From Enterococcus sp. BWB1-3 (lineage in GTDB: Bacteria > Bacillota > Bacilli > Lactobacillales > Enterococcaceae), in NCBI RefSeq assembly GCF_016745275.1, contig NZ_JADOEP010000025.1, positions 1 through 58,498 of the forward strand: a DNA stretch of 58,498 nt, read 5' to 3'. The notes under the pieces were generated by a model that worked only from the letters and a program-made list of their open reading frames with translations, ran no database searches and had not been told where the DNA came from. The position numbers were made by a program, and so were the translations under genes. Positions 1 through 8,791 of this stretch are shown piece after piece (the first letter of the stretch is position 1; each line of letters starts with the position of its first letter).

Positions 1-120
1 CTTAACTTTTGATGTGGTGGTCGGGAAACCAACTTCATCTTATCAGTTTAGGAGGCTTTTTTACTACCACGCTGGAAGCTCTCAAGAACCCCCAGCATAG
101 CTGGGGGTTTTCAGAACATA
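1..120 (+). mobile_element. Probable right end / omega-RNA 3' part of a tnpB-type IS200/IS605 element (partial)
   Basis: The first 110 bases hold no gene. They contain GTGGTGGTCGGGAAACC (about 14-30), a later ACTACCAC (63-70) that can pair with the GTGGTGGT, and a closing perfect hairpin CCCCCAGC-ATA-GCTGGGGG (89-107) followed by TTTT. The far right end of the window, read on the minus strand, has the same order of parts: GTGGTG, CGGGAGACC, CTTCA, then a CCTCCAG/CTGGAGG hairpin and TTTT. Structured, pseudoknot-prone 3' ends are known from tnpB omega-RNAs of IS200/IS605 elements; that identification is an inference. The body of the element would lie left of the window. A plain terminator is the alternative. 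Confidence 0.4.
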
Positions 121-121
121 C

Positions 122-178
122 AAAAAAAGATTATATTGAAGACCTTTCCTTAACAGGAAACTTCAACATAATCTTTTA
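122..178 (-). terminator. Intrinsic terminator of the gcv-MFS-M20 operon
   Basis: On the minus strand AAAAGATTATGTTGAAG pairs with CTTCAATATAATCTTTT around a loop and is followed by a run of T. It lies about 100 bases after the stop of the M20 hydrolase gene. Confidence 0.75.
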
Positions 179-281
179 AACAAGATAGATAACTGCTGAT
201 CTGACCAAATTATAAATTATAATAAAAGATAGTTTATAAATAATGTCCAGCAATAGAAAATTTTAAAATGTTCTGAACCAC

Positions 282-1478
282 TCATCCTTTATTCAAGTAA
301 TCAACAACAATACTGCCCATTGCTTCCGCACAAACCAGCAATGACTTTTCATTGATATCGAACTTAGGATGGTGATGTGGGTAAGCTGGCTTTCCTTCTA
401 CCTGAGCCCCCACATAAATAAATGTACTTGGCACTTTTTCAGCATAATAAGCAAAATCTTCTGAAGGCGGTAACGGCGGAGTCACTTCGACACTATCAAC
501 ATTATCCATCTGACTGTTCTTCAAGATTTCCGCAACCTGTCTTGTAAATGCCGGATCGTTATATAAAACAGGATAGTCTGTTGTATATTCCAGTACACAG
601 TTTACACTGAATGCTGCTTCCAGTCCCTCACAGATTTTTTTGATTTCTGCATCAATGATACTCCGTGCACCCTCACTCATCGCCCGTACATCTCCATCCA
701 AAACAACTTTATCCTTAATGACATTGAACATTCCTTTAGCATCAAAGGAACCAACTGTCACAACACCCATATCAAAAGGATTGATTCGACGGCTGATAAC
801 GGTTTGCAGCATTGTCACAAAATAACTGCCGGCAACAATTGCATCATTTGCTTCATGCGGAGAAGAGCCATGCCCCCCTTTGCCCTCAATTGTCAGCTTG
901 AAGAAGGAACGGGCAGACTGAACTTCGCCTTCTCTATAAAGAATCTTACCAAATGGAAACGTACTCATCACATGTATCCCGACCACATTGTCAACGCCTT
1001 CAAGGCATCCTGCTTTGATCATGCCCACAGCACCTCCAGGAGGAGTTTCTTCCGCAGGCTGATGAAGCACTTTGATCTTTCCATTCAGCTGATCTTTCAT
1101 TTCAGCCAAAGTTTCTGCCAATACAAGCATGTAGGCAGTATGAACGTCATGACCACACGCATGCATAACACCCTCATTTTCAGAAGCAAAGGACAGTCCG
1201 GTTTCTTCTTTGATTGGGAGAGCATCAAAGTCTGCTCGAATAGCTAACGTCTTCCCGGGTTTTCCTGAATCAATGGTTACAATCACGCCATGTTCTCCAC
1301 CAATATTTGTCTCAACTTGAACATCCAAACCCTTACCTTCATAAAAATCAGCAATATATTTTGCGGTTTCTGTTTCGTAAAAAGACAGCTCAGGATGTTG
1401 ATGCAAGTATCTGCGAATTTCAATCATTCTGCTTTCTTTTTCACGTAATTTTTCAAATAACTGTTCTTTTAAACTCAT
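282..1478 (-). CDS. M20 family amidohydrolase (N-acyl-amino-acid or hippurate hydrolase-like)
   Basis: Predicted cytoplasmic dinuclear zinc amidohydrolase of 398 residues, the usual length for the AmaA/HipO/IlvA-like group. The metal-binding motif MHACGHDVH lies at 105-113, HQPAEE at 139-144, a further His at 169 and HHHPKFDI at 368-375. The dimerisation domain fills roughly 185-295. The gene has a good ribosome site (GGGAGG) and follows the MFS gene by 14 bases at the end of the glycine cleavage operon. Family members hydrolyse N-acyl or N-benzoyl amino acids. The neighbouring glycine genes suggest an N-acylglycine such as hippurate, but that substrate is inferred only from context; an amino-acid amidase or peptidase role is possible. 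Confidence 0.85.
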   Translation of the reverse strand: MSLKEQLFEKLREKESRMIEIRRYLHQHPELSFYETETAKYIADFYEGKGLDVQVETNIGGEHGVIVTIDSGKPGKTLAIRADFDALPIKEETGLSFASENEGVMHACGHDVHTAYMLVLAETLAEMKDQLNGKIKVLHQPAEETPPGGAVGMIKAGCLEGVDNVVGIHVMSTFPFGKILYREGEVQSARSFFKLTIEGKGGHGSSPHEANDAIVAGSYFVTMLQTVISRRINPFDMGVVTVGSFDAKGMFNVIKDKVVLDGDVRAMSEGARSIIDAEIKKICEGLEAAFSVNCVLEYTTDYPVLYNDPAFTRQVAEILKNSQMDNVDSVEVTPPLPPSEDFAYYAEKVPSTFIYVGAQVEGKPAYPHHHPKFDINEKSLLVCAEAMGSIVVDYLNKG

Positions 1479-1492
1479 GTTTTTTCCTCCCT

Positions 1493-2776
1493 CTACTCCA
1501 CAGCATTTACGCTGTCAGCTTTTTGAGCACCATCAAAATATCTACGTGAAGTAACATAAGAACCAATCCAACCAAATAGTGTTAATGCAGTGAAAACAAT
1601 CATAAACAGCCATGCTGTACTGTAAGAACCTGTCATATCTAAAATCCTGGCAACAAACACTGAACCGATAGCTGTCCCGAGAGTTCCTACACTGCTAACC
1701 AGACCGAAGGCTTCGGGATAATTTTTTTGACCAAAGACACTCGCTGTAATCAGTGGTGGAGAAACCGTTCCAATCGGAGTACCCAGCCCAAAAGAAAATG
1801 CCATTAGATACATTACTCCTAGATTTTGCCCAAAAAGCATCAAAATAAATGCAATAAAAAATGCACCACAGCCAAAGATACTGCTTGCTACCACGCCAAA
1901 TCGATCATTGATCCAACCAAGAAGCAGTTTTCCGAAAATTCCGACAAATGAGTAAATAGAAATAATATTTGCAGATGTTGTCGGATCATGCATTTCCTGA
2001 ATCGCTGCAGGAAAGTTGGACAAGGCACCTGTATTAATCAGACCATTAAGGAACATGCCAATCATGACCAGCCAGAAAAAGAATTTTCCATAAGAAGCCT
2101 TTACGGTAATCGCAGAGTCCTTACTTTCTTCAATCGCTCCCTCAGATTGCTTAGCTGGTTCAACATCAGCACCATAGGCAACCAACCCTTTTTCAGCCGG
2201 AGAGCTTTTAAATACAAAAAGTACAATTGGTAATGAACAAACCAGCGCAATCCCCGCCATCAGCTGATACGTTGTCCTCCAGCCATAATTATCCAGGAAA
2301 ATAGTAACTACCTGAGAAAATATTGTTCCGCCTAAACCAATCCCTGCCATGGCAATACTCATAGCCAGTCCACGCTTTTCCTTGAACCACATTGTTACCA
2401 TGTAGCTGATTGGAATAAGTGCAGAAGCCCAGAAGAAGATTCCGATAAAGAAGGAGGAAATATACAAATGCATCGTGTTTTGAGCAAAAGAATAAGTAAA
2501 ATAACTAATGCAAAATCCAATGATTCCCCCAACCTGCAGCATTTTCATCTGACCTAAAGCAACTCGTTTGGATACAATCGGCGAAAGAAATATCCCAATC
2601 ATTTGTACAATTGTATTCGCCAGCATAAATTGACTGCGGTTAATGCCCAACTCTTCTGTTACCGCTAAAGCGTACTTTCCTGACAACGACATGACTAAAG
2701 GCACGACAGTTGCTGTGATGACAACACATCCTGCAACAATCCACCAGCCATAAAACATTTTCTTTTTATTTTCCAT
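1493..2776 (-). CDS. MFS transporter, OFA (oxalate/formate antiporter-like) family
   Basis: About twelve membrane segments over 427 residues, with the GWWIVAG start typical of OFA-type major facilitator proteins. The reading frame opens 21 bases earlier at 2797, but only the ATG at 2776 has a suitable ribosome site (GGGAAG, about 9 bases upstream), so I chose that start. It lies between the broken serine dehydratase genes and the M20 hydrolase. OFA proteins exchange small organic anions. Its place in this operon suggests it imports a glycine conjugate or exports a carboxylate left after hydrolysis. The substrate is unknown. Confidence 0.8.
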   Translation of the reverse strand: MENKKKMFYGWWIVAGCVVITATVVPLVMSLSGKYALAVTEELGINRSQFMLANTIVQMIGIFLSPIVSKRVALGQMKMLQVGGIIGFCISYFTYSFAQNTMHLYISSFFIGIFFWASALIPISYMVTMWFKEKRGLAMSIAMAGIGLGGTIFSQVVTIFLDNYGWRTTYQLMAGIALVCSLPIVLFVFKSSPAEKGLVAYGADVEPAKQSEGAIEESKDSAITVKASYGKFFFWLVMIGMFLNGLINTGALSNFPAAIQEMHDPTTSANIISIYSFVGIFGKLLLGWINDRFGVVASSIFGCGAFFIAFILMLFGQNLGVMYLMAFSFGLGTPIGTVSPPLITASVFGQKNYPEAFGLVSSVGTLGTAIGSVFVARILDMTGSYSTAWLFMIVFTALTLFGWIGSYVTSRRYFDGAQKADSVNAVE

Positions 2777-2862
2777 AGTACGTCTCTTCCCTTTCATTGA
2801 TTACTTCATACTTTGTCTCCAAAAACAAAAACAATGCTCCCCTCTCAATCAATAAAGATTTT

Positions 2863-3262
2863 TTAATGACTCCTAAATATCCTTTTGCCAATTGCTATTC
2901 CTGCTGCTGTTCTGGCTAATCCTCCTTCCGCTGTTTCTTTAAAAATGCTGGTTATCTGTCTCCCAACATTATTCAAGGCTTCAATTACTTCATCAGCTGG
3001 AATGACTGATTTTATTCCTGCAAGAGCCATGTCAGCTGAAATAAACGCCTGTGAAGCACTCAATGTTTCGTTGCACAGAGTACCTCCACCAGACCTGCTA
3101 CAGGGTCGCATATCAACCCTAGCATATTTTTCAGCGTTATGGCAAGAGCATTTGCAGCTTGTTTTGGTGTTCCACCCATTGTTATCACAATTGCTGCGCT
3201 GACCATAGCACTGGCAGACCAAATTTTCTCTGTCATTGCCGCTGGATATAAAGCGCTTTCAA
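2863..3262 (-). pseudogene. sdaAA: L-serine dehydratase alpha subunit, C-terminal remnant
   Basis: Only the last 120 or so codons of a normal gene of about 290 codons remain. One frame reads TEKIWSASAMVSAAIVIT, then GGTPKQAANALAITLKNMLG, ICDPVAGLVEVLCATKH and a stop. The conserved end continues in another frame as ISADMALAGIKSVIPADEV, with GGLARTAAG near the terminus. The frameshift lies near 3064. The N-terminal half, with most iron-sulfur cysteines, is absent because the sdaAB remnant ends at 3290, directly upstream. Serine deamination to pyruvate cannot be made from this locus. Confidence 0.85.
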
Positions 3263-3813
3263 ATATATCTATGCCTCATTTCTGCTATATTAAAAGAAAA
3301 AACTTGCAGAATGGATACCTGAAATAGTTTGAATTTTATTTATCAATTCTGCACTTTTTTCTTGTGAATCTACTTCCAAAACTATAATTGCCTTTTCTCC
3401 TTTTGACTCTCTTGTTATCGTCAGCATAGCAATATTAATCTGATATTCAGAAAAAGCACCGGCTGTTTTAGAAATTAAGCCCGGCATATCCCAGTGAGTA
3501 ACCAGGTATGTCGGAATGGTTATGGATAAATGGCGTTTAAACCCATTGATTTCAGAAATTTGAATACTTTCGCCGCCTATTGAAATACCTGTGGGACTTA
3601 ATTTGTACTCTCTTTTTTTAAGCTGATTCAAACTGTATTTGGATGATCCGCATGAGCTTTTGCTAGTGTAAGCAAAACCTCCATACCTTGTTCAGGGGCA
3701 ATTTCCAAAGAGTCTGCCAGCCTACCATCATCCGGCTCCATTCCCAACAAGCCGCCTACCAGTGCACTATCTGTACCGTACCTGCGATATGTTTTAGCAA
3801 ACGATTCAAACAA

Positions 3814-4585
3814 TTAAAAATCTTGCGAACTACTTTGCCGATCCAAGCGAGATTGTGACAAAGCTTCTCCATGTGACGAGCAAGTTCTAAACTGTGCTAA
3901 GCATTTGCACGAGAAAACAAAACATTATGCCTTGATCGCTTATCTCCCTTGAACTGCTCATTTCCAGTATCATTCGACTTATTTCCAAGATGCTGCCTGC
4001 GATTACTCGGCACAGTTTAGGACCGACAAGTGCTAGTTCTACTTTGCCGCTTCTGCTTATATTCGTACTTTAGCAGAATGGTATGCGTAGTTTCGATAAG
4101 TATTCCTTGAATGAAACTAGCTCACTTGATGTAGTAGAACTGTATGCGTAGCATAGAAGAACAGCTGTCTCTACGAGTCTAACGATTCCCGAGACAAAAC
4201 ATTACGGGTATCCGTTTTTCTGCGTTTTCGGTTCTCACTGCACTACACTACACTTCGTTTCGATTTCATCACTTTCTAAACGGCAGAGCCATTTAGAATT
4301 GAAAGACTTCGTTCCGATCCTCGAATCATGAAGGGACTTTGCTTCTACGCTTCTTCGAATGCTCGTCGCATGTCTTAAGGTCGTGCAAGAACTTGCTTCT
4401 ACGCTTCTTCGAATGCTCGGCGCATGTCTGGGGGTCATGTATGAACTTGCTCCTACGCTTCTTCGAATGCTCGTCGCATGTCTTAAGGTCGTGCAAGGAC
4501 TTGCCCCAAGGCTTCTTACGAATGCTCGAATCGGAATACCGTTTATTCGGCTTGAGGGGGGCTCAGGCATACTTCTGTCAAAACC
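3814..4585. repeat. Dispersed repeat copy A, inserted in sdaAB
   Basis: This 772-base segment has no homology to serine dehydratase and shares several modules with copies at about 12.5, 25.2, 30.9 and 46.8 kb. Shared pieces include CTGTCTCTACGAGTCTAACG, GACTTCGTTCCGATCCTCGA and CTTCTTCGAATGCTCGTCGC. Its right edge (GGCATACTTCTGTCA) matches an internal piece of copies B and C, so the copy lacks the family's ends. The open frames within it (for example 4339-4596) are by-products of repetition and are not called as genes. Confidence 0.75.
4341..4502. repeat. Three tandem 54-bp units inside repeat copy A
   Basis: Units start at 4341, 4395 and 4449. Each begins GCTTCTACGCTTCTTCGAAT or GCTCCTACGCTTCTTCGAAT and contains GCTCGTCGCATGTCTTAAGG with few changes; the middle unit is the most diverged. 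Because 54 is a multiple of three, several frames stay open across the array. Confidence 0.85.
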
Positions 4586-4676
4586 TCCTACTATAACAGG
4601 ACCAATACTATCAAAAACACTTGTATACTGATTTGTCATTCGCTTTCTCCTTCAGAAAAAGTTCTGCTTTTCTGTT

Positions 4677-5924
4677 TTACTCATAAAGCGGATATCTCTC
4701 ACATATTTCGGTAACTCCTTTTCGGATTCTCTCTGCGGAATTATCAAAATCAGTAACTGTCTGCTTAATAAAATACGCAATTTTCCGCATATCTTCTTCT
4801 TTGAGGCCTCTTGTTGTCACTGCCGGTGTACCAATACGAATTCCGCTGGTTACAAAAGGACTTTTCGGATCATTCGGAACAGCATTTTTATTTACAGTGA
4901 TATACACATCATCTAATCTTTTTTCCAGCTCTTTCCCCGTAATATCAAAATTTTGGAGATCCACCAGCATCAAATGATTATCTGTTCCTCCTGAAACCAG
5001 TTGGAAGCCTTCTGAAACCATTGCTTCACCCAAAGCATTGGCATTTTTTATGACTTGTTGCTGATACACTTTGAATTCCGGTTTAAGAGCTTCACCGAAG
5101 CAGACAGCTTTAGCAGCAATAATATGCATTAGCGGTCCGCCCTGAATACCAGGGAAAACGGCTTTGTTAAATTGCCTGCCGAATTCCTCATCCTTTGTCA
5201 GTATGATTCCGCCGCGAGGACCCCTTAATGTTTTGTGGGTCGTTGATGTCACTACATCCGCATACTCTACCGGATTTTGATGAAGTCCTGCTGCGACCAG
5301 CCCGGCAATATGAGCCATATCAACAAACAAATAGGCATCTACCTCTCTTGCAATCTCAGAAAAACGTTTAAAATCAATTGCCCTTGGATAAGCTGAAGCA
5401 CCAGCAACAATCATTTTGGGCTTGCATTCCAATGCAGTTTTCCTTACTTTTTCGTAGTCGATAAAACCGCTCGTTTCATCAATAGCATATGGAACAAAAT
5501 TATAGTATTTACCAGAGATATTTACCGGAGAGCCATGTGTCAAATGTCCGCCATGGGCTAAGTTCATTCCCATAACTGTGTCTCCCGGTTCCAGCAATGC
5601 ATAATAAACTGCAGTATTTGCCTGTGCTCCTGAATGGGGCTGTACATTTGCATAGCCCGCACCAAATAATTCCTTTAATCGTTCATTCGCAATATCCTCT
5701 ACGACATCAACATGCTCACAGCCTCCGTAATACCGTTTGCCGGAATACCCTTCAGCGTATTTATTGGCAAGTACAGTGCCCATAGTCAGCATTACTGGTT
5801 CAGAAATGATATTTTCTGAAGCAATCAGCTCCAGATTTTGCTGTTGCCTTCCCAGCTCTTCAGCAATTGCCGAACCTACTGCTGAATCATAGTTTTTAAT
5901 ATAGTCATTAATTGTATTAATCAT
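4677..5924 (-). CDS. glyA: Serine hydroxymethyltransferase
   Basis: Cytosolic PLP enzyme that interconverts glycine plus 5,10-methylene-tetrahydrofolate with serine. Its 415 residues are the normal length. The PLP lysine is K231 in [13 protein letters not shown], and the substrate-site motifs [10 protein letters not shown] (61-70) and VDMAHIAGL (201-209) are intact. It has a good ribosome site (AGGTAGG) and lies 35 bases after lpdA. In this operon it would use the methylene-THF made by the glycine cleavage complex to turn a second glycine into serine. Because it is under the glycine riboswitch it may be a catabolic copy, with another glyA elsewhere; the window cannot show this. Confidence 0.97.
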   Translation of the reverse strand: MINTINDYIKNYDSAVGSAIAEELGRQQQNLELIASENIISEPVMLTMGTVLANKYAEGYSGKRYYGGCEHVDVVEDIANERLKELFGAGYANVQPHSGAQANTAVYYALLEPGDTVMGMNLAHGGHLTHGSPVNISGKYYNFVPYAIDETSGFIDYEKVRKTALECKPKMIVAGASAYPRAIDFKRFSEIAREVDAYLFVDMAHIAGLVAAGLHQNPVEYADVVTSTTHKTLRGPRGGIILTKDEEFGRQFNKAVFPGIQGGPLMHIIAAKAVCFGEALKPEFKVYQQQVIKNANALGEAMVSEGFQLVSGGTDNHLMLVDLQNFDITGKELEKRLDDVYITVNKNAVPNDPKSPFVTSGIRIGTPAVTTRGLKEEDMRKIAYFIKQTVTDFDNSAERIRKGVTEICERYPLYE

Positions 5925-5959
5925 ATCCTACCTGCTTCTTTTTAATTTTGTTAACAGCC

Positions 5960-7345
5960 TTATTTCCGCATCGGCATGACATGAATGGCATTCCCGAACG
6001 TATTTTCCAATGCTTCAGCGATCCCTTCACTGAATGTCGGATGCGGATAGATCACTTCAATTGCTTCTGATACCGTCACCTTCTGATGGATCATCTGTGT
6101 AAAATGCATAATCATATCCGTTGCCCGATCACACATCATCTGAGCCCCCAATAGTTCGCCTGTTTCCCCATGGCTGATTACTTTAATAAAACCCATATCG
6201 CTTTCAGCAATCATGCTTTTCCCATTGCCAGCCATGTTATATTTCCCGATTTTTATTGGAATGCCTGACACTTTTGCAGCTTTTTCATCCATCCCTGCAG
6301 AAGCAATCTCCGGTGAGGTGTAGACACAGGAGGGAATTAAAGAAAGGTCATACTCAGCAGCCTGTCCATTGATGGTTAAAACTGCATTCACTCCCTGAGC
6401 GGATGCTGCATGAGCCAGCTGAACAGCTCCGCTGACTACATCCCCGATAGCGTAAATAGACGGAATATTGGTCTGGAAATTCTCATTTACAATAATGCCG
6501 TCCTCGTCCGTATGACACATGCAGCCCTCGGCAAATAATCCATCCACATATGCTTTTCTTCCTGCAGCAATCAGAACTTTATCACATTCAACCGACTGCT
6601 CTTTATTTTTACTGGTAAATAGACACTTTAAAGAACCCGCCTGACTTTGTATTTCAGAGACACTTGCTTTCGTATGAACCGCAATTCCCTTTTTCTTAAG
6701 TGAAAGTGCCAGCTTCTTAGATATTTCTTTGTCAAAATTCGGCAACAATGTATCAAAGGCTTCAATGACTGTTACTTCACAACCGAAAGCCCGAAATGCA
6801 CTTGCGAATTCAACACCTATGACCCCACCGCCCACAATAACCAGCCGCTTAAAATCAGGTACTTCTGCCAAAAGACCATCACTCGTAATAACCTTGGACA
6901 GATCGACTCCTTTGATTGGCGGTATCTGTGGAGCTGCACCAGCTGCGATCAGTATATTGTTCGCCTCCAGAATTTCTGTCCCGACAGTCACCTCATGAGG
7001 ACCGGTTATTTTAGCTGTTCCCACTATTAGGTCAACACCATTAGCGCTCAATAAGTTCTCAATACCCTCTACAAGCTTAGAAACAACAGCATTTTTTCTT
7101 TGATACAATTCTTCTAAATTAATATTCGCTTCCCCAAAGCTCACCCCGCTGTTTGAAGACTTTTTCACTGCTTCGATCACCTCTGCAGCATGAAGAAGTG
7201 TTTTAGTAGGAATACACCCGCGGTTCAGGCACGTACCTCCCGCCTTCCCTTTTTCGACGACAGCAACCTTCATTCCCAGCTGAGCAGCTTTAATAGCTGA
7301 CACATAGCCTCCGGGACCAGCACCAATTACAATCAAATCATACAT
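5960..7345 (-). CDS. lpdA: Dihydrolipoyl dehydrogenase (glycine cleavage L-protein)
   Basis: FAD/NAD enzyme of 461 residues that reoxidises the lipoyl arm of GcvH. The N-terminal FAD fold GAGPGGY (8-14) is followed by the redox disulfide pair C39 and C44 in GGTCLNRGCIPTK. The NAD site GGGVIGVE is near 173, and the His-Glu pair lies in HPTFSEG near the C terminus. It starts 3 bases after gcvPB, which points to translational coupling and to a dedicated L-protein instead of one borrowed from pyruvate dehydrogenase. Confidence 0.95.
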   Translation of the reverse strand: MYDLIVIGAGPGGYVSAIKAAQLGMKVAVVEKGKAGGTCLNRGCIPTKTLLHAAEVIEAVKKSSNSGVSFGEANINLEELYQRKNAVVSKLVEGIENLLSANGVDLIVGTAKITGPHEVTVGTEILEANNILIAAGAAPQIPPIKGVDLSKVITSDGLLAEVPDFKRLVIVGGGVIGVEFASAFRAFGCEVTVIEAFDTLLPNFDKEISKKLALSLKKKGIAVHTKASVSEIQSQAGSLKCLFTSKNKEQSVECDKVLIAAGRKAYVDGLFAEGCMCHTDEDGIIVNENFQTNIPSIYAIGDVVSGAVQLAHAASAQGVNAVLTINGQAAEYDLSLIPSCVYTSPEIASAGMDEKAAKVSGIPIKIGKYNMAGNGKSMIAESDMGFIKVISHGETGELLGAQMMCDRATDMIMHFTQMIHQKVTVSEAIEVIYPHPTFSEGIAEALENTFGNAIHVMPMRK

Positions 7346-7348
7346 AAA

Positions 7349-8791
7349 CTAAACCTCCTCAGAAAATTCATAACGAATTTTTGGGCTGCGTGCGGCAGTT
7401 ACTTCATCTACTCGACCAATAATGGTCGTCTTCGGGAAATCATGGAAACTCTCGCCATCCCTATAAGCCAGCTCATGCAAATCTCGATAAATCTGCAGTG
7501 CCTCATCCATTGTCTTTTTAGATTCTGTTTCCGTCGGCTCCAGCATCAGCGCCTCGGGAACAATCAGAGGGAAATACATGGTTGGCGGATGCATCCGATG
7601 ATCAAGGAGTCCTTTTGCCATATCTAGTGCCGATACACCAGTTTCTTTCTTCAGCTTGTCCAAACTCAAAACAAATTCATGCATGCATCGTTCACCATAC
7701 GGAACCTCAAATTTATCCTTCAATCCATTCAACAGATAATTTGCATGTAAAACAGCTGTTTTTGAAGCAGATGAGATTCCCTCAGAACCAAGGAACAGTA
7801 CATAAGTTAAGGCACGTGTTAAAATAGAAAAATGTCCATAGAATCCTTTTACAGTCCCAATAGAATTTGCAGGAGTTGAAAATTCAACCCCTTCCTTTGT
7901 TTCAACCGGATAAAAATCAGGCAGAAATTCTTTCAGCAGTTCCTTACAACCAACCGGACCCAGTCCCGGTCCGCCCCCGCCATGAGGCGTAGAGAATGTC
8001 TTATGAATGTTCAAATGGACAACATCAAAGCCCATATCACCAGGTCGCACCACACCCATAATGGCATTTAAATTGGCACCATCATAATAATTTAAACCAC
8101 CTGCCTGATGAATTATTTCAGTAATTTCCAGAATATTTTTATCAAAAATACCGATTGTATTTGGATTCGTCAGCATCAAGCCTGCAGTATCCTCTCCCAC
8201 AGCATTCTTAAGCGCTGCCAAATCAACACAGCCGTATTCATCTGAAACAACATTTACAATCTCAAACCCAGCCATTGCTGCACTTGCCGGATTTGTACCA
8301 TGCGCTGAGTCCGGAATAATGATCTTATTTCTGTGGCTGTCGCCGTTTTTCTTATGGTATGCTTTCATCATTAAGAGTGCTGTCAACTCACCATGTGCCC
8401 CTGCACCCGGCTGGAAGGTAAATGCATCCATTCCATTGATTTCTGAAAACCATTTTTCTGCCAATACATAAGTTTCCAGACAACCTTGGATAGAGTCAAC
8501 CGGCTGCAGCGGATGGATATCTCTAAATCCGGAAAAATTGGCAACTTCATCATTGATTTTAGGATTATATTTCATCGTACATGAGCCCAGAGGATAGAAG
8601 CCATCATTCACACCAAAGGTCGCATTTGCAAGTTCTGTATAATGGCGGCTCAATTCATTTTGAGAAACTGTCGGCAAATTCAGTTTCTTTGTGCGACTCA
8701 ACTCTTCCGGCAGTTCACATGGAGGAACTTCACTTTGACCGATCCAGTCAGTTTCATATCCCTCAATCGAACGTTCAAATATCAGCTTCAT
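7349..8791 (-). CDS. gcvPB: Glycine dehydrogenase (decarboxylating) subunit 2
   Basis: C-terminal half of the P-protein in organisms with a split enzyme; 480 residues is normal. The PLP lysine is K264 in NIHKTFSTPHGGGGPG, next to the glycine-rich loop. With GcvPA it decarboxylates glycine and passes the aminomethyl group to the lipoyl arm of GcvH. The start overlaps the gcvPA stop by 4 bases (ATGA), so the two subunits are probably made in equal amounts. Confidence 0.97.
   Translation of the reverse strand: MKLIFERSIEGYETDWIGQSEVPPCELPEELSRTKKLNLPTVSQNELSRHYTELANATFGVNDGFYPLGSCTMKYNPKINDEVANFSGFRDIHPLQPVDSIQGCLETYVLAEKWFSEINGMDAFTFQPGAGAHGELTALLMMKAYHKKNGDSHRNKIIIPDSAHGTNPASAAMAGFEIVNVVSDEYGCVDLAALKNAVGEDTAGLMLTNPNTIGIFDKNILEITEIIHQAGGLNYYDGANLNAIMGVVRPGDMGFDVVHLNIHKTFSTPHGGGGPGLGPVGCKELLKEFLPDFYPVETKEGVEFSTPANSIGTVKGFYGHFSILTRALTYVLFLGSEGISSASKTAVLHANYLLNGLKDKFEVPYGERCMHEFVLSLDKLKKETGVSALDMAKGLLDHRMHPPTMYFPLIVPEALMLEPTETESKKTMDEALQIYRDLHELAYRDGESFHDFPKTTIIGRVDEVTAARSPKIRYEFSEEV

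Larger units (their letters stand above)
3290..4639 (-). pseudogene. sdaAB: L-serine dehydratase beta subunit, interrupted and frameshifted
   Basis: The gene starts normally at 4639 with MTNQYTSVFDSIGPVIVG, the family's opening, and breaks off at about 4585 just where PSSSHTAG is expected. After 772 bases of repeat DNA, homology resumes at 3813 with ESFAKTYRRYGTDSALVGG. About 30 codons are missing at the join, so insertion came with a deletion. A second lesion lies at about 3630: GTTTGAATC gives a stop after HADHPNTV. Restoring one T gives NTVLNQLKKREYKLSPTG and rejoins the ACT-type end (ISIGGESIQISEINGFKRH). Several independent lesions show the gene is long dead. Confidence 0.88.

Noticed and set aside
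4341-4502. Possible CRISPR array (regular 54-bp period)
   Set aside because: The units are contiguous tandem repeats without unique spacers, and no cas genes are present.
4235-4639. 134-codon minus-strand frame through the sdaAB start and the repeats
   Set aside because: Only the first 18 or so codons are SdaAB; the rest is 54-bp repeat translated by chance.
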